Assembly: GCA_049841135.1 (NCBI GenBank) | Contig: JASGHK010000004.1 | Coordinates: 2,294,001 to 2,358,000 of the forward strand | Length of the DNA: 64,000 nucleotides | Reading direction: 5' to 3' | From: JACRCT01 sp049841135 | GTDB taxonomy: Bacteria > Myxococcota > Myxococcia > Myxococcales > UBA5297 | Shown here: positions 19,927 to 29,649 of the stretch, in pieces | How positions within the stretch are numbered: the first letter of the stretch is position 1 | How the letters are laid out: each line of letters begins with the position of its first letter | Translations under genes and position numbers: made by a program | Notes under the pieces: generated by a model | Told to the model about the DNA's origin: nothing | What the model saw: only the letters and a program-made list of their open reading frames with translations | The model's database searches: none

Positions 19927-21814
19927 ATGGCTCGATTCAAGCTCCCGATCTTCGCGGTCGTGGTCGTCGCGTTGGCGTTGGCCGGCCTGATGTACCTGGG
20001 CGGCCGGATGGCCACGCTCTCAGGCGTCCAGACGACCGAGCGGCTGGCCTGGGGCCAGGCCCTGTTCGAGACGAGCCTGCGACTGGCCCAGTCCTACCGC
20101 ACCTCGGCGCTGGCCATCGCCGCCGCTGACCCGTCCATGAACGAGGCGGTCTCTTCGCTGAAGGATGCCGCGCCGACCACCGCCGTCGCCGAGCCCGTGA
20201 AGAAAGCGGTCTCCGGCGCCCTCGAGCGGCTGCCGAGCGCGCTGCGCCGTCCCAGCTACTTCCTGGTCGGCAACGACCGCGGCGTCGCCATCGTCCCGGC
20301 CTCGGCCGGCGGCAGCGCCGAAGTCCGCAGCGACCCCGGCGCCTTCCGTCTCTCGGTCGCAGGGATGACCGGGCCCCAAGGCACCTTCGCGCTGGCCGAC
20401 GGCAAGCTCTTCGCCGTGGCCGCCGCTCCGCTGCGCGACGGGACCAAGAACATCGGTTGGCTGGGCGCCGCCTTCCCGCTCGACGACCAGTTCGCGGCCG
20501 AGCAGAGCAAGGACCTGGCGATGCCGGTGACGCTGGTCGCCGGCAGCAACGTCGTCGGCAGCTCGCTGCCCGCCATCCAGCGCGCGGCCGTCGCCGCCGC
20601 CAAGGACGGCGCGGTCGCCCCCCTCTCCGAGCCTCCGGCGATGGGCCCCTACTTCACCGCCGGCGCTTCGCTGGCCACGGCCAAGAGCTTCGCGCTCGAG
20701 GGCGCCGACGGCGCTCGGGTGGTGCTGGTCTCCGAGGCCCCGTTGCTCGCCTCGCTGGCGGACTACCAGAAGCGCGGCATCTTCGCGCTCCTCGCGGTGC
20801 TCGCCGCCGCGCTCGCCTTCTTCTTCGTCGGCAAGAGCGAGGGCGAGGCGGTGGCCGCCGAGCCCAGGCGCGTCGACTCGCCCCAGGCGCAGCCCTCGGG
20901 TCCCTCGGCCAATCTCGCCGCGCAGAACGCTGCCGCCGAGGCGGCCTTCAACGCCTTCCGCGAGTCGACCGGCTCCCCCGAGCCCGTCGCCCCCTCGAGC
21001 CCACCGCCGCCCGCTCAGGTCTCGCCCGAGCCTCCCTCGCCCTTCGACGAGCCCGCCCCGGCCGCGCCGGTGCCCCCGCCGATGCCGGCAGCGCACGCCG
21101 CGGCCGCGCCGCCCGCAGCAGCTCCGGCCCACGACCCCTTCGGCGTCTCGCCGGCGCCCTTCGACGCCCCGCCCGCCGTCCCGCCGCCCAGCGCCGCGGA
21201 GCTGGCCGAAGCCGCGGCCTCCTCCGACCCGACGGCGATGGTCTCCAACCCCTACGACGCCCCGGTGCCTCTGCCCGCGCCGCCCAATCCGATGGTCGCC
21301 GCGCCGCTGCGACCGGCACCTCCAGCGCCCGCCCCGATGGCGGAGCGGCCCTTCGAATCCGTTCGCCGACCGCCCAGCCGACGCGACGGTCGCCACCCCG
21401 GTCCCCGAGGATCTCCTGCGGCAGGCCGCGCGTTCGCCCTTCGCCAACGAGGCCCCGCCTCCGCAGGCCGAGTCCACGGTGGTCGCGCAAATCCCCGAGG
21501 AGCTGCTGCGCGCCGCCCGGGCGCACCTGGCCCGCACCGCCCCGGCGCCGGGCGGCACCGAGCTCCCCATCGCCATGCCCGCCGCGGGGATGAGCGCCGA
21601 GGACCAGCACTTCCACGAGGTCTTCGATCAGTTCGTCGCCATGCGCTCGCAGTGCAACGAGCCCGCGGACGGCCTGACCTTCGACAAGTTCGCCGCCAAG
21701 CTGCGCAAGAACCGCGACCAGCTCGTGGTGAAGTACAACTGCAAGGCGGTCCGCTTCCAGGTCTACATCAAGGACGGCAAGGCGGCGCTCAAGGCCACAC
21801 CCGTTCGCGAATAG
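19927..21814 (+). CDS. MXAN_5187-family membrane protein, one frameshift
   Basis: About 628 residues after removing one base in GAATC at 21355-21359. The ATG at 19927 follows GAGGTGG by about 8 nt. An N-terminal transmembrane helix (LPIFAVVVVALALAGLMYLGG) and a second one near residue 285 (IFALLAVLAAALAFFFVG) enclose a Cache-like sensor domain of about 250 residues. A long Pro/Ala-rich linker follows. The C-terminal domain (DQHFHEVFDQFVAMRSQCNE, DGLTFDKFAAKLRKN) is the MXAN_5187-type module of myxobacteria. A sensory or adaptor role is inferred from topology. Confidence 0.75.
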
Positions 21815-21915
21815 CCTGACAGCCGCCTGTCAGTCGTTAGCATCCTGGACAGGGATTCGGCCGATTCGCCGCTTCGCCGCCCCTGATTCCCGCTGAAGAT
21901 TCGCGAGGTTGTCGC

Positions 21916-21951
21916 AGCCCCGGCCCCCCAGGCCGGGGCTGTTGCTTTCTT
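21916..21951 (+). terminator. Intrinsic terminator after the MXAN_5187-type gene
   Basis: AGCCCCGGCC and GGCCGGGGCT form a perfect 10-bp stem with a 5-nt loop, followed by GTTGCTTTCTT. It separates this gene from the sigma-54 promoter downstream. Confidence 0.75.
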
Positions 21952-22028
21952 GGCTGCCAGTCTGGCAACAACCCCAAGACTTTCTTCGACATTTTCCAGA
22001 CGCTCGCCTGCCTGGCTGCTCGGGCTGC

Positions 22029-22044
22029 TGGCACCTCGCTTGCT
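22029..22044 (+). promoter_or_regulatory. Sigma-54 (-24/-12) promoter of the activator gene
   Basis: TGGCACCTCGCTTGCT matches the consensus TGGCAC-N5-TTGCW, with GG (-24) and GC (-12) separated by exactly 10 nt. The predicted transcription start is near 22055, about 64 nt before the ATG of the enhancer-binding protein, which suggests autoregulation. Confidence 0.75.
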
Positions 22045-22118
22045 GAAAGGGCTTCCGAATCAGGTCCTGGGTGGTTGGACCCAGGCCTGGCGCAGGACCG
22101 AGCGAGAGAGGCAAGTCC

Positions 22119-25100
22119 ATGGAGCGAGCCCTGGCCGTCGAGTCGTCGCCCTCCGGTCGCGAGCGCGAGCTGGCGCTGCTCGTGCGCGAGCACGAAGAGG
22201 CCCGCGAGCGCGGCACGGCGCGCTGGGCGTTCGTCCATGGCCCCGCCGGCGTGGGCAAGAGCTTCCTGTTCGCCGCGCTGCGTCGCAGCTTCGCCCAGCG
22301 CGGCATCCGGGTCTTCGAAGGCCGCGCCTCGCGCACCTCGGCCAAGGCCTACGGGCTGTTCTCGGAGCTGGTGCCCGAGGTGCTCGACGCGCTGGCCGAG
22401 GCTGGCGTCCCCGCCCGCACCACGGCCGAGCTGTCGCGGCGGCTGGGCCCCCTGTGCGGCCGGCAGGGCGCGGCGGATCTCGGCCCCGAGGAGAAGCGGC
22501 TGGACCTGTGCGACGCGGTGGCCGAGCTGTTCGCGCTGGCCGCCAGCGCCGGTCCGCTCTTTCTGCTCTCCGACGCGGACGCCGCCGACCGCGCCTCGCT
22601 CGAGCTCTTGCGCTACCTGGCGGCGGCGACGCTCGCTCCGGGAAGCCGCTCGGGCGGGCTCTTCGTCCTCTCCTACCGCGAGGGCGTCGAGCTGCCGGGC
22701 CCGCTCAGCGACCTCCTGGCCAAGACGCCCGCGCTGGGCCTGCCCCTGGCCGGCCTGGACCTCGAAGGCATCCGCGCGTTCCTGTCGCGCCGCGAGGTCG
22801 CCGAGCGCCTGCTCGAGGCCACCGGCGGGCTCCCCCACGCGCTGGAGGACGTCGTCGCCACCCCGGTCGCGCGCCCGACCGACCTGTTCGCCCGCCGGCT
22901 GCAGGCGCTCTCCAGCACCGAGCGCGATGCGCTGCTCGCCCTGGCCGTGCTGGGCCAGTCCGCCGGCTCCGAGCTGGTCGCGCGCATCGTGGCCCGGGCC
23001 CGCGGCGGCGCTCCGGCGGACCTCGCTTCGAGCCTGGACAAGCTCGCCCGCGAGCACTTCGCCGACGTGCGCCCCGGCGTGGGCGAGCTGACCTTCGCCG
23101 TGGGCCGCGAGTCGAGCCGCCAGGCCATCCTCGAGCTGGCGAGCGCACCGGACGTCCGGGCGATGCACCTCTCCGCCGGCGAGGAGCTGAGCTCGCACGG
23201 AGGGGATCCCGAGACCGTCGCCCGGCACTTCCTGGCCGCCGACCCCACCGGCCGCGGCGCCGCGGAGGCGCGCAAGGCGGCCGAAGCCCTGGCCGAGCGC
23301 AGCGCGTTCGACGAGGCCGCGGAGCTCTTTCGCCGGGCCCTGCAGGCCAACCCGGCCACCGCCCAGCCGGAGCTGCACCAGCGGCTCGCCCAGGTGCTGC
23401 GGGCGTCCGGCGACACGCTGGGCGCCTTGCGCCACGTCGGGCTGGCCCAGAAGGGCGCCACCGGCGCGCAGCGCCGAGCCCTGCGCGCCGAGGCGGCGAA
23501 GCTGTGCCTCTCGACCGGGCGGCTTTCGACGGCGCGCCGGCTGTGCGAGACGGTCCTGGCCGGCGGGGATCCCGCGGCTGCCGCTGGCATGGATGCCCGG
23601 CGCTCCCCCTCGCCGTCCGACGCCGCGGGGCTCTCGGCCTACTGCGACGCCGCCGACGTGATGTTCCTGCAAGGCCACTACGCCGAGGCGCGAGCGCACT
23701 GCGAGCACGGCCTCGCCTCGCTGGCCGCGCCGGCGGTGACGATGCCGCTGCGCACCACCCTCGCCAAGGTCCTGCTCGTCCAGGGCGAGCTCGCCGCGGC
23801 CGCCGCCGCCTACGAGGCCAACGCCTCGACGGCGCGCGAGGCTTCGGCGCCGCGCGAGGAGGCCCGCGCCCTCATCGGCCAGGGCGTCGTGGCGCACCGC
23901 CGCGGCGACCGCCGCGCCGCCATCTCGCTCTACCGGGCGGCGCTCTCCCTGTGCGGCAACGACCGCGCGCTCTCGGCGCTGGCGCTCTCGAACCTGGGCT
24001 CGCTCTACGCCGACTCCGGCGAGTTCGAGACCGCGGTGGACCACCTGGCCCGCGCGCTCTCGGCCTTCACCCGCGCGCGCCGCGCCAAGGAGGTCGCGCA
24101 CTGCGCGCTCAACCTCGCCCGTCTGCAGCTGTTCCTGGGCGACTTCGACCGGGCCCGCGAGCTCTCCGAACACGCCCGGGCCACGGCGACCGAGGTGGGC
24201 GACCCCTACCTCGTCGCCAGCGCGCACCTGGTGCTGGGCGAGATCGGCGAGGCCCAGAGCGACTGGCAGGACGCCCTGGCGAGCATCACCCTGGCGCGCG
24301 AGGCCTTCGAGTCCCTCTCGAGCCCCCGCTACGCCGCCGAGAGCGCCCTCGCCCAGGCGCGGGTCCACCTGGCGCGCAGCGAGCCGGGCCTCGCCCGGCG
24401 CGCGCTGGGGACCGACTTCGTCGAGGAGGTGGCCAGGACGGCCCCTCCCGTCGAGGCCGAGCGCGAGATGGTGGCGGGCGAGCTGGCCCTGGGCGCCGGC
24501 GAGCTGAAGCTGGCCATGCAGCACCTGTCGCGGGCCAAGGAGATCCTGCTCGAGTCGCCGGACCTCGAGGGCCCCTACCGCGTCTACCACCTGCTCTCCC
24601 GCCTGCGCGCCGCCGCGGGCGACCCCTCGGGCGCCGCCGCCGACGCGGCCCGCGCCGCCCGGCTGCTGGACGAGCTGGTGACGCGCATCCCGCCGGCGTC
24701 GCGCGCGGCGTTCCAGAAGCACCCGCGGCGCGCCGCCGTGCTGGTCGCCGCCAGCGAGCAGGAGATCACCCCGAGCCAGGTGGCCCAGGCGCTCGCGCTC
24801 GGCCCGGCCGAAGACGTGCGCACCACTGGCCTGCTGGGCAAGGCGCCGGCGCTCAAGAAGGTCCTCAAGGTGCTCGACGCGGTGGCTCGCTCCAACGCCA
24901 CCGTGCTCATCCGCGGCGAGTCAGGGACGGGCAAGGAGGTGCTGGCCGAGGCGCTGCACAAGAAGAGCCCGCGCCGCAACATGCCGCTGGTCAAGGTCAA
25001 CTGCGCGGCGATGGTCGAGGACCTGCTCCTGTCCGAGCTCTTCGGGCACGAGAAGGGCGCGTTCACCGGCGCGGTCCGAGAGCGCAAGGGCCGCTTCGAG

Positions 25101-25862
25101 CTGGCCGAGGGAGGGACCATCTTCCTCGACGAGATCGGCGACATCAGCCCCAAGGCGCAGGTGGCCCTCTTGCGCGTGCTGCAGGAGCGGGAGTTCGAGC
25201 GCGTCGGCGGCCAGAAGACCCTGAAGGTCGACGTCCGCGTCATCTGCGCCACCAACCGCGACCTGGAGGCGATGATCCAGGCCGGCACGTTCCGGCAGGA
25301 CCTCTACTACCGGCTCAAGGGCGTGATGCTCGAGCTGCCGCCGCTGCGCGAGCGCCTCGACGACCTGCCCGAGCTGATCGAGCACTTCCTCTCCCGCTTC
25401 GCCCGCGAGCGCCACGAGGAGAAGAAGGCGCTCTCGCCCGAGGCCTCCGAGCTCCTGCGCCGCTACCCGTGGCCCGGCAACGTCCGCGAGCTGGAGAACG
25501 TCATCTCCTCGGCGTCCATCTTCGCCGCCGGCCGGTGCATCACCCCCGAGGCGTTCGAGAACGTGCAGGAGCTGGCGCCGCTCATCTCCGGTCCCGAAGC
25601 CACGCCCGAGGTCGAGCCCGAAGCCCCGACGAGCGCACCGGCCAGCAGCGGCCCCCTCGACTACTTCGAGCTCGCCCGCAAGCGCGGCATCTCGCTCAAG
25701 GACCTGCGCGAGGAGATGGAGTTCCAGTGCATCAGCCGGGCGCTGAACGAGGCTCGGGGCAACATCAGCGAGGCCGCGCGCCTGTTGCAGATGAAGCGCT
25801 CGCGCCTGTCACAGATCGTCAACGCCGACCCGAACCTCCGGGCCCAGGTCAAGGGAGGCTGA
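22119..25862 (+). CDS. Sigma-54 enhancer-binding protein with N-terminal AAA_16 ATPase and TPR region
   Basis: 1247 residues. The ATG at 22119 has GAGAGG about 8 nt upstream. Order of parts: AAA_16/STAND-like ATPase with Walker A GPAGVGKS (41-48) and a Walker-B-like LFLLSDADAAD; a long TPR/helical region (about 400-850); a sigma-54 AAA+ domain with GESGTGKE (933-940), GAFTGA (980-985) and Walker B TIFLDEIGD; and a C-terminal Fis-type helix-turn-helix (RGNISEAARLLQMKRSRLSQ). It has no receiver domain, so input probably comes through the STAND-TPR half, as in MalT-like sensors. Its own gene and the next one both carry -24/-12 promoters. Confidence 0.9.
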   Translation: MERALAVESSPSGRERELALLVREHEEARERGTARWAFVHGPAGVGKSFLFAALRRSFAQRGIRVFEGRASRTSAKAYGLFSELVPEVLDALAEAGVPARTTAELSRRLGPLCGRQGAADLGPEEKRLDLCDAVAELFALAASAGPLFLLSDADAADRASLELLRYLAAATLAPGSRSGGLFVLSYREGVELPGPLSDLLAKTPALGLPLAGLDLEGIRAFLSRREVAERLLEATGGLPHALEDVVATPVARPTDLFARRLQALSSTERDALLALAVLGQSAGSELVARIVARARGGAPADLASSLDKLAREHFADVRPGVGELTFAVGRESSRQAILELASAPDVRAMHLSAGEELSSHGGDPETVARHFLAADPTGRGAAEARKAAEALAERSAFDEAAELFRRALQANPATAQPELHQRLAQVLRASGDTLGALRHVGLAQKGATGAQRRALRAEAAKLCLSTGRLSTARRLCETVLAGGDPAAAAGMDARRSPSPSDAAGLSAYCDAADVMFLQGHYAEARAHCEHGLASLAAPAVTMPLRTTLAKVLLVQGELAAAAAAYEANASTAREASAPREEARALIGQGVVAHRRGDRRAAISLYRAALSLCGNDRALSALALSNLGSLYADSGEFETAVDHLARALSAFTRARRAKEVAHCALNLARLQLFLGDFDRARELSEHARATATEVGDPYLVASAHLVLGEIGEAQSDWQDALASITLAREAFESLSSPRYAAESALAQARVHLARSEPGLARRALGTDFVEEVARTAPPVEAEREMVAGELALGAGELKLAMQHLSRAKEILLESPDLEGPYRVYHLLSRLRAAAGDPSGAAADAARAARLLDELVTRIPPASRAAFQKHPRRAAVLVAASEQEITPSQVAQALALGPAEDVRTTGLLGKAPALKKVLKVLDAVARSNATVLIRGESGTGKEVLAEALHKKSPRRNMPLVKVNCAAMVEDLLLSELFGHEKGAFTGAVRERKGRFELAEGGTIFLDEIGDISPKAQVALLRVLQEREFERVGGQKTLKVDVRVICATNRDLEAMIQAGTFRQDLYYRLKGVMLELPPLRERLDDLPELIEHFLSRFARERHEEKKALSPEASELLRRYPWPGNVRELENVISSASIFAAGRCITPEAFENVQELAPLISGPEATPEVEPEAPTSAPASSGPLDYFELARKRGISLKDLREEMEFQCISRALNEARGNISEAARLLQMKRSRLSQIVNADPNLRAQVKGG

Positions 25863-25885
25863 GACCATGGCGCCACGAAGCAGGA

Positions 25886-25901
25886 CGGCACTGACCTTGC
25901 A
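25886..25901 (+). promoter_or_regulatory. Sigma-54 promoter upstream of the small lipoprotein
   Basis: CGGCACTGACCTTGCA keeps GG-N10-GC spacing and differs from TGGCAC-N5-TTGCA only at the first base. It lies 32 bp before the lipoprotein ATG and directly after the activator stop codon. Confidence 0.65.
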
Positions 25902-25932
25902 GAACCAGGTTCTTGGAAGATGGAGGCAGCGC

Positions 25933-26244
25933 ATGATTCGCCAATTTCTGATCGCCGGCGTCCTGGGGCTGGGCTTGTCGGCGTGTGGTGTCGGGGTCGA
26001 GGAAGACCTCTCCACCGCCGTCACCAGCCTCGAAGAGCAGGACACGGTCGCCACCAGCCAGGACCCGGTGCCCCCGGCCCCCGAGCCGACGACCTACGAA
26101 GTCGCCATCGACCCCGTGGGGAATCTCGTAATCGTTGCGGTCGGTTCGCCCGCGCCCTCGGCCCCGGGTGACGAGACCGCGTCCAGCCAGGACCCCATCC
26201 CGCCCAAGGTTCAGGGGCCGCGGCAGGTGCGTTCGCTCCGCTAA
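25933..26244 (+). CDS. Small hypothetical lipoprotein, likely sigma-54 regulated
   Basis: 103 residues. The ATG at 25933 has GGAGG 6 nt upstream. Lipobox LGLSAC follows a short hydrophobic signal (LIAGVLGLGLSAC). The mature protein is short, acidic to neutral and Pro-rich, with two related segments, TSQDPVPPAPEP and SSQDPIPPKV. No family is recognised. The sigma-54 promoter and position immediately after the activator suggest it is a direct target. Confidence 0.65.
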   Translation: MIRQFLIAGVLGLGLSACGVGVEEDLSTAVTSLEEQDTVATSQDPVPPAPEPTTYEVAIDPVGNLVIVAVGSPAPSAPGDETASSQDPIPPKVQGPRQVRSLR

Positions 26245-26287
26245 GCCCCTTCGATTCGACCAGCTCTCTCCTCCCGGAGAGTCCCCG

Positions 26288-26325
26288 GAGCGGGGCGTTA
26301 CAGCCGTAACGCCCCGCTCTTTCTT
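26288..26325. terminator. Bidirectional intrinsic terminator between convergent genes
   Basis: A perfect 14-bp stem: GAGCGGGGCGTTAC at 26288-26301 and its complement at 26306-26319, with a 4-nt loop and a T-rich tail (TTTCTTT). It serves the lipoprotein (plus) and probably the kinase (minus). Confidence 0.85.
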
Positions 26326-26350
26326 TGCCCGGCCGCACCCTGGCCGCCAC

Positions 26351-28082
26351 TCAACGCGCACTCGGGTCGGCGGACGTCGCCGGCGCGCCGTCGCCTCTCT
26401 TCGCCGACTCCGGTTCGGCGCTTCTGGCCCTGGGCAGCGTCAGCCTGAACCGTGCGCCGCCCCTGGCGCCTCCCAGCTCCTCGAGGCGCCCGCCGTGCTC
26501 CTGGGCGATGCGCAGCGCGATGGCCAGACCCAGCCCCGTGCCCCCGGTCTTGGTCGTGAAGTAGGGCTCGAAGATGCGGGCGCGGTCCTCCGGCTTGATG
26601 CCCGGGCCTTCGTCCTCCACCTCCAGCGCCACCTCGCCCTCGCCCAGCGCCAGCCCGCGGACGATCACCTTGCCGCCACCGGACATGGCCTGCTCGGCGT
26701 TGGTGACGAGGTTGATGAGCACCTGCGTGAGCTGGTCGCGGTCGGCCTGGACGACGAGCCCCGCCGCGAGCTCCTTGTCGACCTTCATGCCGTCGGCGGT
26801 GGTGCCGTACAGCTGGAGGATTTGTCCGGCGAGGTCGGCCAGGTCCACCGGCCCGAGCTGCGGCTTGGGCAGCCGCGCGAACTTGCTGAACTCGTCGACG
26901 ATGCGCCGCAGCCGCTCGACCTCTTCCAGCACCGCGCCCGCCGACTCCTTGAAGATCTCGTCGAAGTCGGCCCGGCGGGACTTGTGCGCGGCGAGCAGCG
27001 TCTCCACCGACATGCGGATGGGCGTCAGCGGGTTCTTAATCTCGTGGGCCAGCCGCCGCGCGATCCCCTGCCAGGCGGCCACGCGCTCGGCGACGGCGGC
27101 CCGCTCGGTGGCGTCCTTGATGTCGCGGCTCATGGCGTTGAAGGCCTCGACCAGGTCCCTGATCTCCCCGGTCGCCCTCACGTCGATTTGCTTGCCGAAG
27201 CCGCCCTGGGCCAGCTCGCGCGCGCCCTGCACCAGCGCGTCGACCGGCTTCGTCATGCGCCGGGCCACGAGGACGCCCAGCGCGATGGCCGCCCCGAGCA
27301 GCACCAGCCAGAGCACGAGCGCGTCGCGCAGGATGCGCTCCTGCTCCTTGCGCAGCGGCGCGTCGGAGAAGCTCCACCCGGACCTCGCCCAGCTTGACGG
27401 GCGGGTCGTCGATGGAGACGACGCGCAGCCGCGGTGCGGTGAGCGTCCCGGTGCGCACCAGCTCGCGCTCGCCGTCGCGCACCGAGACCGTGGCGTTGGT
27501 CAGCCGCGCGAGTTGGCTCGCGAACTCCTCGCCCACGAGCTTGCCGCCCACGACGTAGATGCGCGTGGTGCCGTAGTCGACCGGGCGCGCGACGAGGATC
27601 CCCAGCGCCGGGCCGATGGCGTCGTCGCCCCGCTTGGTCTCGATGCGGCGCGGGGTCGCCTTGGCGGGCACGGTGGTGCCCAGCTTGAGCGCGGTCGCGT
27701 CCTCGTCGCCAGCCCGCGCCGGCAGGTGCCCGCTGGTGAGGATTCGGCCCTGCGAGTCGAGCAGCTCGAGCACGTCCAGGCCGCTGACCTTCATCAGCTG
27801 CGCGCCCATGGGGACCAGGCTGGCGCGCTCGTAGCCTTCCTTGTCGAGCGAGTGCGCGACGTCCTCGACGTCCGGGTGGACCGCCAGGTCCTTCACCGCG
27901 CGCTCGGCCTCGATGCCCAGGCGGACCAGCTCGGCGTGCGCCGCCAGCTGCGCCCCCGTCAGCCGCTTGTCGAGCTCCTCGTCGAGCTTCCCGCGGATCT
28001 CGAAGACGACGCGCGGCAGGGCCACGACGAAGGGGATTGCGGAGACCAGGGCGAGCAGGACCAGCTGGTAGCGAAGGCGCAT
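26351..28082 (-). CDS. Sensor histidine kinase (NtrB/NtrY-like), one frameshift
   Basis: About 576 residues after removing one base at 27368-27374. The N-terminal transmembrane helix (LVLLALVSAIPFVVAL) is followed by a periplasmic sensor of about 230 residues, a second helix (LVLWLVLLGAAIALGVLVA), then HAMP (ATGEIRDLVEAFNAM). The H-box is LAHEIKNPLTPI, the N-box NLVTNAEQAM, G boxes DEGPGI and GTGLGLAI, and an F box FEPYFTTKTGG. It would autophosphorylate on the H-box His. A partner regulator is not adjacent; the NtrC-type gene at 57-58.5 kb is a candidate only by type. The start could also be 28094. Confidence 0.85.
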
Positions 28083-28207
28083 GAGCCGGGCCATCCTAAC
28101 CGGGCTTTGGGCTGCGGGCTGCGGGCTTCGGGTCAAGCCGCCGTTCCGGTGCCGAGTGCCCGGGTCGGAGCCCGGCTACCGCTACCCGAAGTCCGAAGCC
28201 CGAAGCC

Positions 28208-29649
28208 CTACTTCGGCCTGGCCTCGAACCAGGCGTCGGAGAGCAGCGGCGCGCCGGTACCGTCGACGGCGACCGGGACGACGCCCGGCCGTACGAGGAT
28301 GCGCGGCACCTGCACGTAGAGTGGCAAGAGGTCGAGCTTGCTGCGCAGCGCCGCCGCCTGGGATGCAGCGAGCGCGCGCCGCGCCCCGACGTCGCTTCCC
28401 GCGCCGACCGCCTTGAGCAGCTCGCGCGCGGCGTCGCGGCCCTGCGCGAAGGAGACGAGTTGGGCGAGCGCCAACCCCGGCTCGGGCAAGAGCGCGAAGC
28501 CGACCAGGGCCAGGTCGTAGGCGCCCGAGCCGAGCGCCTCGCGGAAGGCCGCGCGCGGGAGCCTGCGGACCTGCACGGTGGCGCCGAAGTCGTGGAGCTT
28601 GACCTGGAGGCGGTCCGCCACCGCTCGCTGCTCCTCGGCGCTCTCGTCGCAGAGCAGGACCAGCTGCAGGCCGGCGGGGAGCGTGGGACGCGCCGGACGC
28701 TGCGCGGCGCTGGACGCCGAGGCCTCGAGCACGGGCGGGAGCAGGCCGGTCAGCGGCGTCGCGCCGCGCACGAAGAACTTCGCGAGATCGGCCACGTCGA
28801 CGCTGGCCTCCACGGCCTGACGCACCGCGGGCGCCTTCGCCCCCAGGCGGCGGGGGTTGACGGCGAGGTAGGTCGCGAAGAGCGCGGGGCCTTCCGCGGC
28901 CTTCTTGTCGGTGGAGCCCAGGACCGCGTCGGCCTCCCCCAGGGAGATGGCGCGAGCCGCGGAGCGCGCATCTGCCGCCGAGAGGCGCACCGTGTCGACG
29001 AAGGAGCGTCCGGCGGCACACTCCGGGAAGGCCTGCAGCCGCAAGTCGGCAGCGCCGGGCGCACCGCTGAGCAGCAGGGGGCCGGCGCCGATCGGTCGGC
29101 CCGAGTACCGGCCCGAGGGGATGGGTGCCGCGGCCGGGTGCGCCAGAGCGCGCGGCCAGTCGGGGTACGGGAACACCAAGCTCGCCTGCAGCTCGAGCTC
29201 CCCCAGTGGCCGAGAGCGCGGCCGCGCCGCCCAGCGGAAGCATCAGCGCCGCGAACGGCGAGCCGAGGGAAGCGTCCTCCAGGCGCGCCAGGCTCGCGAC
29301 GACGTCCTGGGCCGCCAGGGCGTTGCCGTCGTGGAACTTGAGCCCGGGACGCAGGCGCCAGCGGAAGATCTTGCCCGCCTCGACCTCCGGAAGCGCGGCG
29401 GCGAGCTTCCGGCACCAGCGCGCCTTCGGGCCCCAGCGCCAGCAGCGTGCCGAAGACCTGCCTGGCGACCGCGACCTCGACCGGCGTCGCCAGCTGCGCC
29501 GGATCCATCGACGCCGGCAGCGCTGAGGCGACCACGCGCAGCTCGCCGCCGTAGCGCGCGCGGGAGCCGGCGGTCGCCGGGGCAGCGGCCAGGAGCACTC
29601 CGAGCAGCGCGGTGAAGGTGGAGAACGCGGAGAAGAAGAGGCGCCTCAT
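28208..29649 (-). CDS. Peptide/nickel-type ABC transporter solute-binding protein (SBP_bac_5), two frameshifts
   Basis: About 479 residues after correction. Signal peptide (LLGVLLAAAPATAGS), then the family N-terminus YGGELRVVASALPASMDPAQ and ATPVEVAVARQVFGTL. WRLRPGLKFHDGNALAAQDV is the hallmark FhdG segment of extracellular family-5 binding proteins. Frame breaks are at 29403-29409 and at the G-run by GAGCTC (29195-29204). No permease or ATPase genes are adjacent. The start ATG overlaps the stop of the upstream VCBS gene by 4 bp. Confidence 0.75.

Noticed and set aside
21837..24722. Long minus-strand open frame of 961 codons
   Set aside because: Antisense shadow of the sigma-54 activator, whose motifs (Walker A, GAFTGA) are on the plus strand.
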